Shown: positions 20,015-29,454 of the stretch, one piece after another | Position numbering within the stretch: the first letter of the stretch is position 1 | Layout of the letters: every line of letters starts with the position of its first letter | IMG/VR virus record: IMGVR_UViG_3300032249_001356 | Location: 1 to 35,052 of that record | Direction: 5' to 3' (one strand) | DNA: 35,052 nt | Source of the DNA: a virus | Program-made: the position numbers and the translations under genes | The notes under the pieces: model-generated | What the model saw: the letters and a program-made list of their open reading frames with translations, nothing else | What the model was told of the DNA's origin: nothing | The model's database searches: none

Positions 20015-20725
20015 TCATTTGGGCGAAATTGCTGGCTGCGCATCTTGTCGTGCAGCCAATTTCTTATTCTTAATCGTGAAAATAGAGGCATCTGAAAACC
20101 AAGTTGGAAAATCATTTGCCCTTCGTACCAGATCGATGTTCCTACCCGCAGTAGGATGATTGAGTATCCGTATATGGACATCGGAGTATACTTGTACAAC
20201 TCGATTAGTAGTACCCCAGCGTAGACGTAGCGATCCATTTGGCTGTATGGTTATGGCAGCATCTACTGAAGCATTGGTGCCATCCTGAAGCGTGTATGTC
20301 CCTACAATGCTGGAGTCCTGAAACTCTTTGGCAACGAGGTCGAGGATGTTTTGATTAAGCGTTTTTTGCGCGGATCGATTGATTGCTCTAGCTGGGTTGA
20401 TTACGGCCTGGTTTTTCAGTCCGGCAATTACTACGGCGGCGACCCATTGGCGAGATCGGTTGATGATCTCGGACTTATACATACCTAGTACGATACTGGT
20501 ATCTCCCAGGGGCGTTTTGTTCGTCCCTTCTCGTCCATCTTCGCATAGGTAGTAGTCGTATCGGTAAAAGATGCTGTCGTTTTTTCCGAATTGAACTTTA
20601 TCTCGGTTTTTGTCGCGAGCTACCCAGCTACTATCCATCTCAACTTTGCATCCTTGCGGAAGTTGAATTTGGGCGGCCAAGCTGAGGGTGAAGAAAAAGA
20701 TTGCGATGGTAATAAAGCTTTTCAT
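20015..20725 (-). CDS. Secreted protein downstream of the fibre gene
   Basis: 236 residues starting MKSFITIAIFFF. The N-terminus is a Sec signal peptide with predicted cleavage after LSLAAQ. This ATG is 2 nt after the fibre stop, chosen over one 11 codons earlier. The mature part is beta-rich and reads like an export-type domain (SIVGTYTLQDGTNASVDAAITI, then LRLRWGTTNRVVQVYS). No family is recognised. It shares the signal-peptide oddity with the fibre and may be its partner at the cell surface, or a fibre-like adhesin component. Confidence 0.6.
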   Translation of the reverse strand: MKSFITIAIFFFTLSLAAQIQLPQGCKVEMDSSWVARDKNRDKVQFGKNDSIFYRYDYYLCEDGREGTNKTPLGDTSIVLGMYKSEIINRSRQWVAAVVIAGLKNQAVINPARAINRSAQKTLNQNILDLVAKEFQDSSIVGTYTLQDGTNASVDAAITIQPNGSLRLRWGTTNRVVQVYSDVHIRILNHPTAGRNIDLVRRANDFPTWFSDASIFTIKNKKLAARQDAQPAISPK

Positions 20726-20726
20726 T

Positions 20727-23516
20727 TTAGTAGATTTTGATCCAGCCGATACCGGCATAAAATTTGAACTTGCGCTGGGAACCAGGAACGGCAGTGGTGA
20801 CTGCGGATCCTACAATTGTATTGCCATTCCCATCAAGCGTTAAAGAGGTTATTGCATTGTTATAGGTTATGCTGAGTACCTGGCCATCACTCGGCGTTGC
20901 AGGAAAAAGCAGGGTAAAACTTGCTTGGGTGCTGCCTTGATTGATTAAATTATCAGATTGCGTGTTGCTGAGTGTTACTGGAGAGGTGGTTGAAGTTACT
21001 GTATTGTATTGCTCATGTAGGATTTGAGTGGGGACTGTGGATTCACTGGCAAAGAGAAGTCGTTCCCAACCAGTTGATTTTTTAATGTATAAGCCCTCCG
21101 TTGCATCTATTTGATAGCCAAACAATGCCGTTGCTGCGGAAGATATAGCCATGCGTTGAACATTTGTCCATCTCGGTGGTAAGATACCTTTTGTCGTAGA
21201 GTTTGCAGTCAGGATAGAGCTTGGTATATCAGTTATTGTACCAACTAGGATATTTCCTGTGTTTGGTGCAATTTTCATAGATATAGTTGGGCCAGTATAA
21301 AAGTCGTGGGCAGCTGTACTTGTAACGATGTAATTTAAGGTCGAAGCAGTTACCCCAAATCCATACTGACTGCCGTATAAATTAACTTGTGGTGTCGTAG
21401 GCGATGGAGCAATGTCCGAAAAATTCAATGTTTTTAAAGATTGCATATTAATTCCCGCTGACCCAACTGTAAATACTTTTGTAGCCCCAGTGTAGAATGA
21501 ATGCACGCTTCCATCGGTCATATAATCTAAGCTTCCTGCTGACACACCAAATCCATAGTTCGGGTATAATGTTATTTTAGGATTTGCTCCAGCTGTCGAG
21601 CTATATGTTGAACCCATATTGATTTGGCTGGGGGTTGAAGTTGAGGTAGAGGTAGTTGTTCCTATTTGCAGGATCGGCCTACTATCATTTGAAAGGCGAA
21701 AAAGAATATTTTGCGTAATCTGCCCATTTATATCAAAGTAAGGTATATATGTGTTTATCCCAGTTGCAATTGTACTTTCTGGATAATAAAACTTTCTTGT
21801 TCCATTATATCCACGTAGACCAATACCGTTTTCGTACTGAAATAATGCTTGTACTCCGGTTATTGCATCGGCTTGTACTCCGGTCATAATTGGAAATGGC
21901 CTACTACCTTTGGTCGTAGAAAGCACGTCAAAAATAGACGATGTTGCGGGGGCTGATCCTCCAATAGAAACCTGGCCATCAGATGAAATCCGCATTCTTT
22001 CAACTCCTGTACTATTTGAGATGTCAGCCGAGGCATCAGTCCTGAAAACTAGCCCTAAACCTTGTGAAAAAAGAGTTTTATCATATATCGAATAAATCCC
22101 GGCAGGATTGGATGTATACGATCCACCTAGTCCAAACACATAAGATGCCCCAAGAGCACCATTTGATCCGGTCGTAGTAGCAGTTACAGCTGCCTGATCC
22201 TTAATTGTTAATTGCCATTGTGCCCGACTAGCTGCATTCCCTATCATCACTCTACCGGAATTAGGTTGTAGTATTATGACATTGTCATTCCCACCTCCCC
22301 AATATCCATGTTGGATGTAACCATATCCTTGGTTAAATCCACCTCTTCCTGTATTGTTTAATCCAAAAGTCATATATCGACTATTTCCATCAGTTATACT
22401 TTCTCTAATACGTAAGCCAAAACTTTCATTCGCTATTCCTGTGCCACCAGCAGGAACCAGTAAATCAATTGGTGGATTTTTTCCAGAAGGAACACCAAGT
22501 GTAAATTTTCCAGAGAGATATGTAAAGTTTACGTTTCCAGATAATGGACTTCCATAAGCAATCTGATTTGCCCCAACCCCAGATAAAAGAGAACTTGCGT
22601 AATACTTCGTCGCAAGTTTTAACGTGTCAACTCGAATTGTTTTTGAAGTCTTAATGATTCCAAATCCCCCAGTGGATGGGTAATATGCAAGCATTGTGGC
22701 GGTATCACCCCGCTCGATATACCTGGTCAACATGGCCGACGTATCACTCCGCTCGATATACCTGGTCAACATGGCCGACGTATCACCTCGCTCGATGTAC
22801 CTGGTCAACATGGCCGACGTATCACCCCGCTCGATATACCTGGTCAACATGGCCGACGTATCACCTCGCTCGATGTACCTGGTCAACATGGCCGATGTAT
22901 CTCCCCGCTCTATGAACTTGCTCAACATGGCCGACGTATCTCCCCGTTCAATGTACTCAGAGACATCTATTGTATCACCATTCGTTTTTGCACTTGTACC
23001 TGCCCTTTCTTTGAGGTATAATATGTCCAGCTCATTGGTAGGATCCCGATCAAGGTCGAGGGTATCAAGGCTATCGATGTAGTTGCGGGCTGTGAGTATG
23101 CTATCGGCCAATTCGGAACGCACCTGGTTCGCGTACAGCTCAGCTACCCCAGCTGCATAAATGTTTGAGAGTTCTACTGCGTAGCTAATTATTTCTTTCC
23201 ATGCCGTACCATTCCACCAATAGATCAGGCCATTCTGAATGTTTATCGCCGTCCTGGTCTCATAAGTAGTGGGTGCTGTAGTAGGTGGGCCGTATTTCAG
23301 TGTAATGCCCATAAGTGGTTTCCACTTAGAGCTATCTCGATGCCACTGGTAAATCATTTTTCGATTAATGGATACACAAAGTTCCGATCCCTTCTGAGAG
23401 ATATTGGGGGTATGCGTAGGGAAATCATTTACATATCCAATTCCAGTGCCGTAGAGCTGGGCAAAGGTCAAGGCTGGTAATGCCAACAATAAAAGAATAA
23501 AGATCAATTGCTTCAT
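20727..23516 (-). CDS. Tail fibre / receptor-binding protein with signal peptide and repeats
   Basis: 929 residues. Residues 1-20 are a signal-peptide-like sequence (MKQLIFILLLLALPALTFAQ). Residues 30-140 form an N-terminal domain ending in a helix with DSLDTLDLDRDPTNELDIL. Residues about 185-273 hold seven copies of a 13-residue unit (YIERGDTSAMLTR). The rest is a long beta-rich shaft and head in which a module recurs (KGSRPFPIMTGVQADAITG; KGILPPRWTNVQRMAISSA), as in Bacteroidota phage fibres. It probably forms a trimer that recognises the host surface. No chaperone domain is seen. It overlaps the upstream gene by 4 nt. Confidence 0.75.
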   Translation of the reverse strand: MKQLIFILLLLALPALTFAQLYGTGIGYVNDFPTHTPNISQKGSELCVSINRKMIYQWHRDSSKWKPLMGITLKYGPPTTAPTTYETRTAINIQNGLIYWWNGTAWKEIISYAVELSNIYAAGVAELYANQVRSELADSILTARNYIDSLDTLDLDRDPTNELDILYLKERAGTSAKTNGDTIDVSEYIERGDTSAMLSKFIERGDTSAMLTRYIERGDTSAMLTRYIERGDTSAMLTRYIERGDTSAMLTRYIERSDTSAMLTRYIERGDTATMLAYYPSTGGFGIIKTSKTIRVDTLKLATKYYASSLLSGVGANQIAYGSPLSGNVNFTYLSGKFTLGVPSGKNPPIDLLVPAGGTGIANESFGLRIRESITDGNSRYMTFGLNNTGRGGFNQGYGYIQHGYWGGGNDNVIILQPNSGRVMIGNAASRAQWQLTIKDQAAVTATTTGSNGALGASYVFGLGGSYTSNPAGIYSIYDKTLFSQGLGLVFRTDASADISNSTGVERMRISSDGQVSIGGSAPATSSIFDVLSTTKGSRPFPIMTGVQADAITGVQALFQYENGIGLRGYNGTRKFYYPESTIATGINTYIPYFDINGQITQNILFRLSNDSRPILQIGTTTSTSTSTPSQINMGSTYSSTAGANPKITLYPNYGFGVSAGSLDYMTDGSVHSFYTGATKVFTVGSAGINMQSLKTLNFSDIAPSPTTPQVNLYGSQYGFGVTASTLNYIVTSTAAHDFYTGPTISMKIAPNTGNILVGTITDIPSSILTANSTTKGILPPRWTNVQRMAISSAATALFGYQIDATEGLYIKKSTGWERLLFASESTVPTQILHEQYNTVTSTTSPVTLSNTQSDNLINQGSTQASFTLLFPATPSDGQVLSITYNNAITSLTLDGNGNTIVGSAVTTAVPGSQRKFKFYAGIGWIKIY
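22697..22965. repeat. 39-bp tandem repeats in the fibre gene, arranged in 78-bp pairs
   Basis: Seven units of 39 bp share the core CTGGTCAACATGGCCGAC. Two variants alternate: units with CGCTCGATATACC and units with CGCTCGATGTACC. The alternation A, A, B, A, B shows that a two-unit 78-bp block was duplicated. The outer units are more diverged. All keep the frame (13 codons). Confidence 0.9.
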
Positions 23517-23812
23517 TTTCTTCTAATTAAAGTTCCTCCAGGTACGTTCCAATCATTATCGTCTGAGAGTTCATATACCTGATTAGGTAATACCCCCTCA
23601 GCTGCGGCAACATCATGATTCTTATAGGGCCCAGGGTAATTCGCTTCTCCAAGTAAAAGGGGGCCTGCAAGGCTTCGGTCAGGTAATCCATAGTAATATT
23701 CCCCTGTATCGTTGGTCATGTACCACTGCCCGACGCAAGCATTATTAGCGGCACCAATAGCTTCAATGTTGGCTTTAGTGTCATAGGAGTGTTGTATCAG
23801 ATGCAGAGGCAT
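23513..23812 (-). CDS. Small fibre-associated protein, 99 residues
   Basis: Overlaps the fibre start by 4 nt (ATGA). The protein has a beta-like region (CVGQWYMTNDTGEYYYGLPD) similar in style to short carbohydrate-binding or tail-tip proteins, and a basic end (GGTLIRRK). No membrane segment. It may be a fibre adaptor or a minor tail-tip protein. Not recognised. Confidence 0.6.
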   Translation of the reverse strand: MPLHLIQHSYDTKANIEAIGAANNACVGQWYMTNDTGEYYYGLPDRSLAGPLLLGEANYPGPYKNHDVAAAEGVLPNQVYELSDDNDWNVPGGTLIRRK

Positions 23813-23816
23813 ATCA

Positions 23817-24410
23817 TCATGGAATTAAAGTAGTAATCAGCGCTCCACAATTATCTACCTCGAGTCGGTAACGTTGGCCACTCGGAGGGATCAAGATCAA
23901 ATCGTTATTATCGATGATGATTTCGCTTTCAAAAAGCGCGCCGCCGTAAAATGGAGCTGGATCTATGCTTTGCTTGGTGAAGCTGAAGGAAAAACCATTG
24001 GGTCCTGAATGCCTGGGGCCATTTTCATTTCGAGCCTTTAGCCGGGCATTGTATAGCAATCGGTATTGTTTGTTTCGATCGCCAAAAAGCACATGCACTC
24101 GCTTATTCTGCAATTTCTTGGCCATGGTGACTACACTTGGCCGAACGACTTTTACATTTAAGTTTAGGTTTTGATTCCAATAGTCACCAGCTTTATCAAA
24201 AACTTGCTCTTCTACATAGGCGATGGATTGTTTGTCTGCTTGGATGATGTATGGGCGAGATTCAGAGATGAGTTCAATGTCATCGTCAACAACAACATTG
24301 CATTTGACTTTGGGGATTGTTTGAACATCTTCCAGGCGGAAGATGACAACTTTATTAAAGCCTGCTGATGATGGTTTGCAATAACGAACTATATCCGTGA
24401 GTTCACACAT
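23817..24410 (-). CDS. Tail-region protein, 197 residues
   Basis: Mostly beta strands with two basic patches (AKKLQNKRVHVLFGDRNKQYR; RLKARNENGPRHSGPNGF). It sits 4 nt upstream of the small fibre-associated gene and is likely part of the tail tip or baseplate. Start MCELTDIVRYC is the first ATG. No family recognised. Confidence 0.6.
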   Translation of the reverse strand: MCELTDIVRYCKPSSAGFNKVVIFRLEDVQTIPKVKCNVVVDDDIELISESRPYIIQADKQSIAYVEEQVFDKAGDYWNQNLNLNVKVVRPSVVTMAKKLQNKRVHVLFGDRNKQYRLLYNARLKARNENGPRHSGPNGFSFSFTKQSIDPAPFYGGALFESEIIIDNNDLILIPPSGQRYRLEVDNCGALITTLIP

Positions 24411-24448
24411 ATCTTTGGTTGTGAACCCAAATCTACCCTTCCCCTACC

Positions 24449-25213
24449 TCACGCCAAAGGACCTAAACATGCCTGTAGGCAACTGCGTAGCAACCTATCC
24501 TTATCCATTCTCCTGGTGAAGCTGGCAATTGACCGGTAGATCGTTTGTCGGGGCATTTGAAGTTTTGCAGAAATGTAGCCCCACTTGCGTTGTCCAATCT
24601 CGAAATACACATACACACGAAGCTGTTTCTCCAGTTTGGCTGGCACGTGGTTTACACAACGGGCATAGGTAGAAAAGATGTCGACAATTATTACATCCAA
24701 ATCAACATCCTCCTTAGGTAATTTGACTCCAAGGTGGTCACTCAAAAAGCGGGAATTTTGCAGGACAGTTCGTGATATTTTTTTCCCGCTTTTTCCCGCT
24801 TTTTTTTGGAAGCGTTGGAAGTATTTTATGCAGGTTTCGGTATCGAAGTCATCGTCAGCCAATTCATACCTCGAGTAAAAGGATGTGACGGCCTGCTTGA
24901 TTTGCATCCCGGAATTGACCAGGGCTTCGATGTAAAGCATCATCTGGTCCCGATGTAGCAGGTGAAGGTGATATCCGCATTGAGCCAGGTGATTTTTAAT
25001 CTTACTGGCCAGGTTGTTGTTGAGTAAGATCTTGAATTGATCGGTGAGATTGTTTTGAATGATCCGGGCATTGTTTTGGCTCAATGCCCGCTGGTAGCAG
25101 AGTTGTTGAAAGAGCAAATCGTGGTGAGTCAACTGAGCTGGCTCAGTTGGGTATTTAGCACTGAGTATCTTTCTACTCAGTCGAGAGACAGGGATTATAA
25201 CCAAAGCCGCCAT
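24449..25213 (-). CDS. Helical protein with C-terminal HTH, in the tail module
   Basis: 254 residues, nearly all helical. The C-terminal part (RKWGYISAKLQMPRQTIYRS, about 212-231) fits a helix-turn-helix of the sigma-70/Trip type, and the last 20 residues are basic (RRMDKDRLLRSCL). A DNA-binding regulator among tail structural genes is unusual; it may control late transcription. It could instead be a structural helical bundle with a chance HTH-like end. Not assigned to a family. Confidence 0.5.
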   Translation of the reverse strand: MAALVIIPVSRLSRKILSAKYPTEPAQLTHHDLLFQQLCYQRALSQNNARIIQNNLTDQFKILLNNNLASKIKNHLAQCGYHLHLLHRDQMMLYIEALVNSGMQIKQAVTSFYSRYELADDDFDTETCIKYFQRFQKKAGKSGKKISRTVLQNSRFLSDHLGVKLPKEDVDLDVIIVDIFSTYARCVNHVPAKLEKQLRVYVYFEIGQRKWGYISAKLQMPRQTIYRSIASFTRRMDKDRLLRSCLQACLGPLA

Positions 25214-25265
25214 ATGTAATAAAATGTTCAGGGTGGCTCTAAATTAAAACATTTCGCTCACATTA

Positions 25266-26957
25266 TCAAAAAAATGTAATCATTTCGGCTTCTACCGGCA
25301 GCAAACCTTGATGAGAAATGGTGATCCTCATTTTGCGCACGAAGTACTCCATGTTTTTGATCCGGACTTTGTCTTTGAAGGAAAAGGATTTGAGGTCTTT
25401 CAGCGTGAGTAATAGGTTGTAAGTTACCTCAGTACGGCGACTAAGCTTATCGATCCAGGCTTTCCACCAGCGGTTGTACAAGCCTTCTGGGCGATCCCAC
25501 ATAAGCGAGTAATTGGCTGGGTTGCCATCCACAGTGGCCAGGTTCTTGTCGGGACCATAAGCGCCAGTGGATCCAAAGGGGTACATACGTCCCCCCTCCC
25601 CTTCTGCCCAGCCGCGCAAAAACATGATGCGATCCTGATAGCTAGTTACATCTTCAGGCCGGCTGCCTTTCATGTTTATGGCCGGGATATAAGTTATCTC
25701 GACCAGGTCTTCATTGATTGGCACCCGCTCCATGAAGAGCGGCTTAAGTTCAGCCTTATACTCCAGCGTGCCGGCACTGGCTCGCACAAAGGGCATGGTT
25801 TTGAATTCAAACCGTAGCTCAGCCCCTATCCCATAGTTGAAGTTGTAGTGGTATTTGTTCCGGGAGTACTCGTACCAATAGCCTCCAGCTGAGAGTGGAG
25901 GAAGATCATCGATGTCGCGGATCTCATTAGTTGGAACGAAGTCGTACCCAAAATCAAAATAGCCGTTTTCAGTTGGGCGCTCGTCATAAGGATTGTCAAA
26001 TAAGAAGATATCGGGAATGTCATCCGCATACTTCTTTTCATAGGTTGCTGAGGCCTTACGGGTCCAGTCATGTTTTGGCTCCTGGTTGGCCAGTTGGATA
26101 ACCGGTACTATCTCAATGGTTCGTTCAAAGGGGTTGCGAAAGGTGGCCAGGTTGAATGTTCGGCTTATTTTTCGAAGAAAACTGGCATAGTCTTCATCCT
26201 TGTTGGCATGTTGCTTGAGGTCGACCTGAAGGTTCCAGATGCCATCATCGGCCACGATGTTGAATTGATTGTACAAGCATAAGCGCTTAAGCTCCACATC
26301 GGTTTGAAATTGGTTGTCCAGAGTGAAACCAATGTATTCGGCACCCAGCTCCAGGGCTTTCTTTACTTTCAGGAATGGGGAGGCGGGGATGTTGGCATCA
26401 TTGCTTACGAATGAGCCTAAAAATACGTCGTAAAAGTTGTGTGTCTCCCGGCGATCGTAGGTAGATTCGTTGCGATTTACAAAACCCCAGTTCCATACCG
26501 GAAAGAAAGCATAGTCGTAGTCCTCAGGGTTGTCGACGGTATCTTTGGCGTGATCCTCTGCCGCGTGCCGGTCAGCGCCCAGGGTGACGGTTGGCCAGGC
26601 GAGCTTGTTCATCTTCACTTCCTTCAGCTTGCGGATATCGTTCAGGATGATGTAAACCTTTGCTGAAGTTGAAGTCGCCGATTGAACAGTCAATTCGCCA
26701 CTAAACAAAAGCACTCCATCTACCCAAATTTCGCAGGCTTCATCACGGAGCAATCCAACATAATTTTCGATTATTTCAGGGAAGAGTAGTAAACTCCGAT
26801 TGGTCCGGGTTAAAGGCAAAGTAATAGGAAAACTATAGTCGCCCTGGATCGGATCCCCAGCTTCACCGCCAAAAAAAGCAGGGTTGTGCAGCTCAAAACT
26901 GATCGTTGTTTTAGGCTCCAAATCAAGGAAAGCTTCACGAATTTTTATACCCAGCAT
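25266..26957 (-). CDS. Tail-tip / baseplate protein
   Basis: 563 residues. The N-terminal part (about 10-90) has the phrase YSFPITLPLTRTNRSLLLFP and DGVLLFSGELTVQSA, which recurs in Bacteroidota phage tail proteins downstream of the tape measure. The rest is beta-rich with aromatic loops and ends in RIKNMEYFVRKMRITISHQG. This fits a distal-tail or tail-tip hub protein. The neighbouring 518-residue protein has a similar style and both probably form the tail tip. No enzymatic motif is visible. Confidence 0.6.
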   Translation of the reverse strand: MLGIKIREAFLDLEPKTTISFELHNPAFFGGEAGDPIQGDYSFPITLPLTRTNRSLLLFPEIIENYVGLLRDEACEIWVDGVLLFSGELTVQSATSTSAKVYIILNDIRKLKEVKMNKLAWPTVTLGADRHAAEDHAKDTVDNPEDYDYAFFPVWNWGFVNRNESTYDRRETHNFYDVFLGSFVSNDANIPASPFLKVKKALELGAEYIGFTLDNQFQTDVELKRLCLYNQFNIVADDGIWNLQVDLKQHANKDEDYASFLRKISRTFNLATFRNPFERTIEIVPVIQLANQEPKHDWTRKASATYEKKYADDIPDIFLFDNPYDERPTENGYFDFGYDFVPTNEIRDIDDLPPLSAGGYWYEYSRNKYHYNFNYGIGAELRFEFKTMPFVRASAGTLEYKAELKPLFMERVPINEDLVEITYIPAINMKGSRPEDVTSYQDRIMFLRGWAEGEGGRMYPFGSTGAYGPDKNLATVDGNPANYSLMWDRPEGLYNRWWKAWIDKLSRRTEVTYNLLLTLKDLKSFSFKDKVRIKNMEYFVRKMRITISHQGLLPVEAEMITFF

Positions 26958-26966
26958 GATTAGAAG

Positions 26967-28523
26967 TTAGAAGTTTTGGTAAGCCTGATCATATCCAGCA
27001 ACTTTGAATTGAAAGGTAAGCGCAAATAAATCTTGATCATCAGCCTGGTCGGTCATGCTGGATGTCTCAATCAACACTTTGACAAAACGGCCATTGAGCA
27101 TGAGCCAAGTCTCTCCCAGGAGCAATTGTCGGAGGCTTTGGATGTATCGCTCAGGATACCATCCCGTACTGCACTCATACTGCGCATTGCCTTCCTGGAA
27201 GTAGTACCCCAGCTCGCCATCAGCTGGAGTATAGCCATACCATTTCGCAGATCGGAAAGTTTCTCGGTTTACTTCGTATCCTTGAATCGTCTTTCCCTTT
27301 ACCCGGATAGTCTCACATCCACCCAGGCCATTGGCCACCAGGAGATACATGTTCCAGGGATGGCAAGAACAATCGACATCGAAGTAGATGCTGCGGATCA
27401 CATCACCTCCAGCGCGCATTTCCCAGTCGTACCCGATCAGCTCCTTGGTGTTGTAGTCTGCATGATTGTGGATTTTACATTGCTTAACTCCGGATTGAAA
27501 CCAATACAATGTGCGGGCATCCAGCGTTACTGGATCCATATCGGGATAATCCCAGGTAGCCGTAGTCCCATCCGACCAGTAGAGCGTTGCGCCAAAGCTT
27601 ACGTCCGTAAGTTCATCTTCAGTAAAAAAATAGAGCCAATCAGGCTGATCGACTCCAACCATTTTTGGGATTGATGATGCTTGAGTAGGGGTATAATTGT
27701 GACATAAAACAGGCGGAATCAATGCATCGGTAAAGGTATTGGCATACAATGCCCCCACCCCTCCGAATAACATCCAATACGGCCCAGAATCAACCGAAGG
27801 CTGCACTGCAGGTGGCGATCCATATCGCTCCGCGCGGCGCAGGTAATATTTTTGAAAAGCATTACTGGCAATGCCATACTGGAGAGTGGCCAGGGGATTG
27901 AAAGAGTTCGTAGATGGCAAATGGGGTTTAAGATCTGCAAAGGCGGGGGAAAGATTGAATATACATCGAGCATCTTTGTAGGAAAATGGCGCTTCCATTT
28001 TCAACAGGATAGTCTCGCTCATGGTCGTTTCATCCCGGGTGACCAGGGCAACATAAGCCGAAAGATTGTCCTGACTGATTACCACTGGAGCAATGATCAG
28101 GTATGAATCAAGTGCATCAGTGATTGGGATGTCAAATTCGGCTGGAGTTTCCAATTCCTCCATATACCGGTAAGTGAGCACGATGCTTTCCTCCCCGCTG
28201 TACACCTCCCTCGTGATGATGAAATCATCGGTGAGCATGCTATTGTCAATCAGGGTGTCCCGGACGATATCCATGTACTCAGCTGGAGTGTAAATCGTAT
28301 TGGTCTGGATCTCGAAAGGCCCGGTGACAAGAAACTTGATGGTATAGGTAACGGTATTGCCTTTCCAAAGGAGTTGGAATTGGCTAAGATTGGCAGGGGT
28401 ATTGAAGCGCAGCACCAGGCGATTTACCGCAGCTGGGTTGATCTGATCAGTTTGAACAACCGTGTAAACGGGAGAAAGGCATAACCCAATTGTAGCCGGT
28501 GCCTGGTGTAGTGTGGTGGCCAT
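26967..28523 (-). CDS. Large tail protein, 518 residues
   Basis: A beta-rich protein with N-terminal strand repeats (LVLRFNTPANLSQFQLLWKG), a region rich in Trp/Tyr/Gly (AVRSPYWMLFGGVGALYA-like turns near the middle) and a C-terminal segment (CSTGWYPERYIQSLRQLLLG then LMLNGRFVKVLIETS). It lies 9 nt from the tail-tip gene and after the tail-terminator-like gene. A tail-tip or receptor-interacting role is likely by position. Two Cys residues in CSCHPW are notable. No family named with confidence. Confidence 0.55.
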   Translation of the reverse strand: MATTLHQAPATIGLCLSPVYTVVQTDQINPAAVNRLVLRFNTPANLSQFQLLWKGNTVTYTIKFLVTGPFEIQTNTIYTPAEYMDIVRDTLIDNSMLTDDFIITREVYSGEESIVLTYRYMEELETPAEFDIPITDALDSYLIIAPVVISQDNLSAYVALVTRDETTMSETILLKMEAPFSYKDARCIFNLSPAFADLKPHLPSTNSFNPLATLQYGIASNAFQKYYLRRAERYGSPPAVQPSVDSGPYWMLFGGVGALYANTFTDALIPPVLCHNYTPTQASSIPKMVGVDQPDWLYFFTEDELTDVSFGATLYWSDGTTATWDYPDMDPVTLDARTLYWFQSGVKQCKIHNHADYNTKELIGYDWEMRAGGDVIRSIYFDVDCSCHPWNMYLLVANGLGGCETIRVKGKTIQGYEVNRETFRSAKWYGYTPADGELGYYFQEGNAQYECSTGWYPERYIQSLRQLLLGETWLMLNGRFVKVLIETSSMTDQADDQDLFALTFQFKVAGYDQAYQNF

Positions 28524-28558
28524 GTGTGTTTTTTAGCTTACGCTTTCTGTAAGTCGAA

Positions 28559-29020
28559 TTAATCATCATCAAAAGCCTCATCTGGCAAGCAAGGGGTGAT
28601 TGAGCTTAACTCAAAGGATACCCGCCACCCGTGATCATTGTCGTCGCCATACTTGGCTTTATGCTGGATATCGATACCGGAAATATCAAATTCGAACAAT
28701 TCTCCAGCTTCTTCATCCTCTACCATTCGGTTCAAAAACTCCAGGCAGATTTGATAAGCTTGGTTGAGATCAGCATCTTCTTGATCCCAGTTGTCTGGTT
28801 TACACTGAAACAAGATCAAGAAGGATCCGGAGAATCGCGCCTTTGTTCCTCCGTCACTGAAGAGGCTTACATCAGGATATTCCAGCCAAAAGATGGGGTA
28901 CTTGATGGCAGAGCGCATCCGGTTCAGGATGCGCTCACTTCCACCAACACAAAAATCCTGAATTACCGAGTGGTGCTCAGTAAGCGACTTAAAATAGGCT
29001 ATGTATTCAACTAAAGTCAA
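28559..29020 (-). CDS. Tail terminator-like protein
   Basis: 153 residues with a mixed alpha/beta pattern: N-terminal helix (MTLVEYIAYFKSLTEHH), strands (ARFSGSFLILFQCKP), a helix (ADLNQAYQICLEFLNRMVED) and strands again (WRVSFELSS). This alpha-beta arrangement and size match tail terminator / minor tail proteins that cap the tube and bind the head connector. It overlaps the upstream gene by 4 nt. Based on fold pattern and position only. Confidence 0.5.
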   Translation of the reverse strand: MTLVEYIAYFKSLTEHHSVIQDFCVGGSERILNRMRSAIKYPIFWLEYPDVSLFSDGGTKARFSGSFLILFQCKPDNWDQEDADLNQAYQICLEFLNRMVEDEEAGELFEFDISGIDIQHKAKYGDDNDHGWRVSFELSSITPCLPDEAFDDD

Positions 29021-29442
29021 GGTAGTTCTCGTTTGCGGAGAATGGCAAAAATTCGGAATTCAAACTTACCGGTTCCCGTGGTGACAATACTCGCTCGCTG
29101 CCTCAATCCATATAGGTAGCCTTCGGAAATGTTTTGCACGGTTGTGGATCCACTCATGGCCAGGGTGTCGACATTTCGCCAATAATTCCCAGTTCGAGCA
29201 TTAGTGGTTTGAATGTAGAGACTCCCAGTGTTGGTTCCAGAAACCCTAGCCACTTGGATATGGTAGCTGTAGTAATACAGGTCATCGAGGGCTTTGGGAG
29301 TGAGATCAATGTTGATGGTCTCGGCATTGTTGGTTGTGTCAACCGTAAAGGTTTTGCTCCAGGATGGGCCAAGTTGCGCCTCAGCCTTTGGCTGAAATGC
29401 AAATGCAATCAATGAAAATAAGAAAAAACGCAGCAATTTCAT
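29017..29442 (-). CDS. Small secreted tail-region protein with signal peptide
   Basis: 141 residues. Residues 1-23 form a Sec signal peptide ending in PKAEAQ. The mature protein is a beta sandwich of about 118 residues (YYYSYHIQVARVSGTNTGSL, SIVTTGTGKFEFRIFAILRK). It is one of three proteins in this structural region with a signal peptide. A role as an adhesin or surface decoration is possible; function unknown. Confidence 0.6.
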   Translation of the reverse strand: MKLLRFFLFSLIAFAFQPKAEAQLGPSWSKTFTVDTTNNAETINIDLTPKALDDLYYYSYHIQVARVSGTNTGSLYIQTTNARTGNYWRNVDTLAMSGSTTVQNISEGYLYGLRQRASIVTTGTGKFEFRIFAILRKRELP

Positions 29443-29454
29443 TTTTAATGGTTT

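Noticed and set aside
22676-23082. Plus-strand repeat-rich frames in the fibre gene
   Set aside because: They are antisense translations of the 39-bp repeats, open in several frames only because the unit length is a multiple of three.
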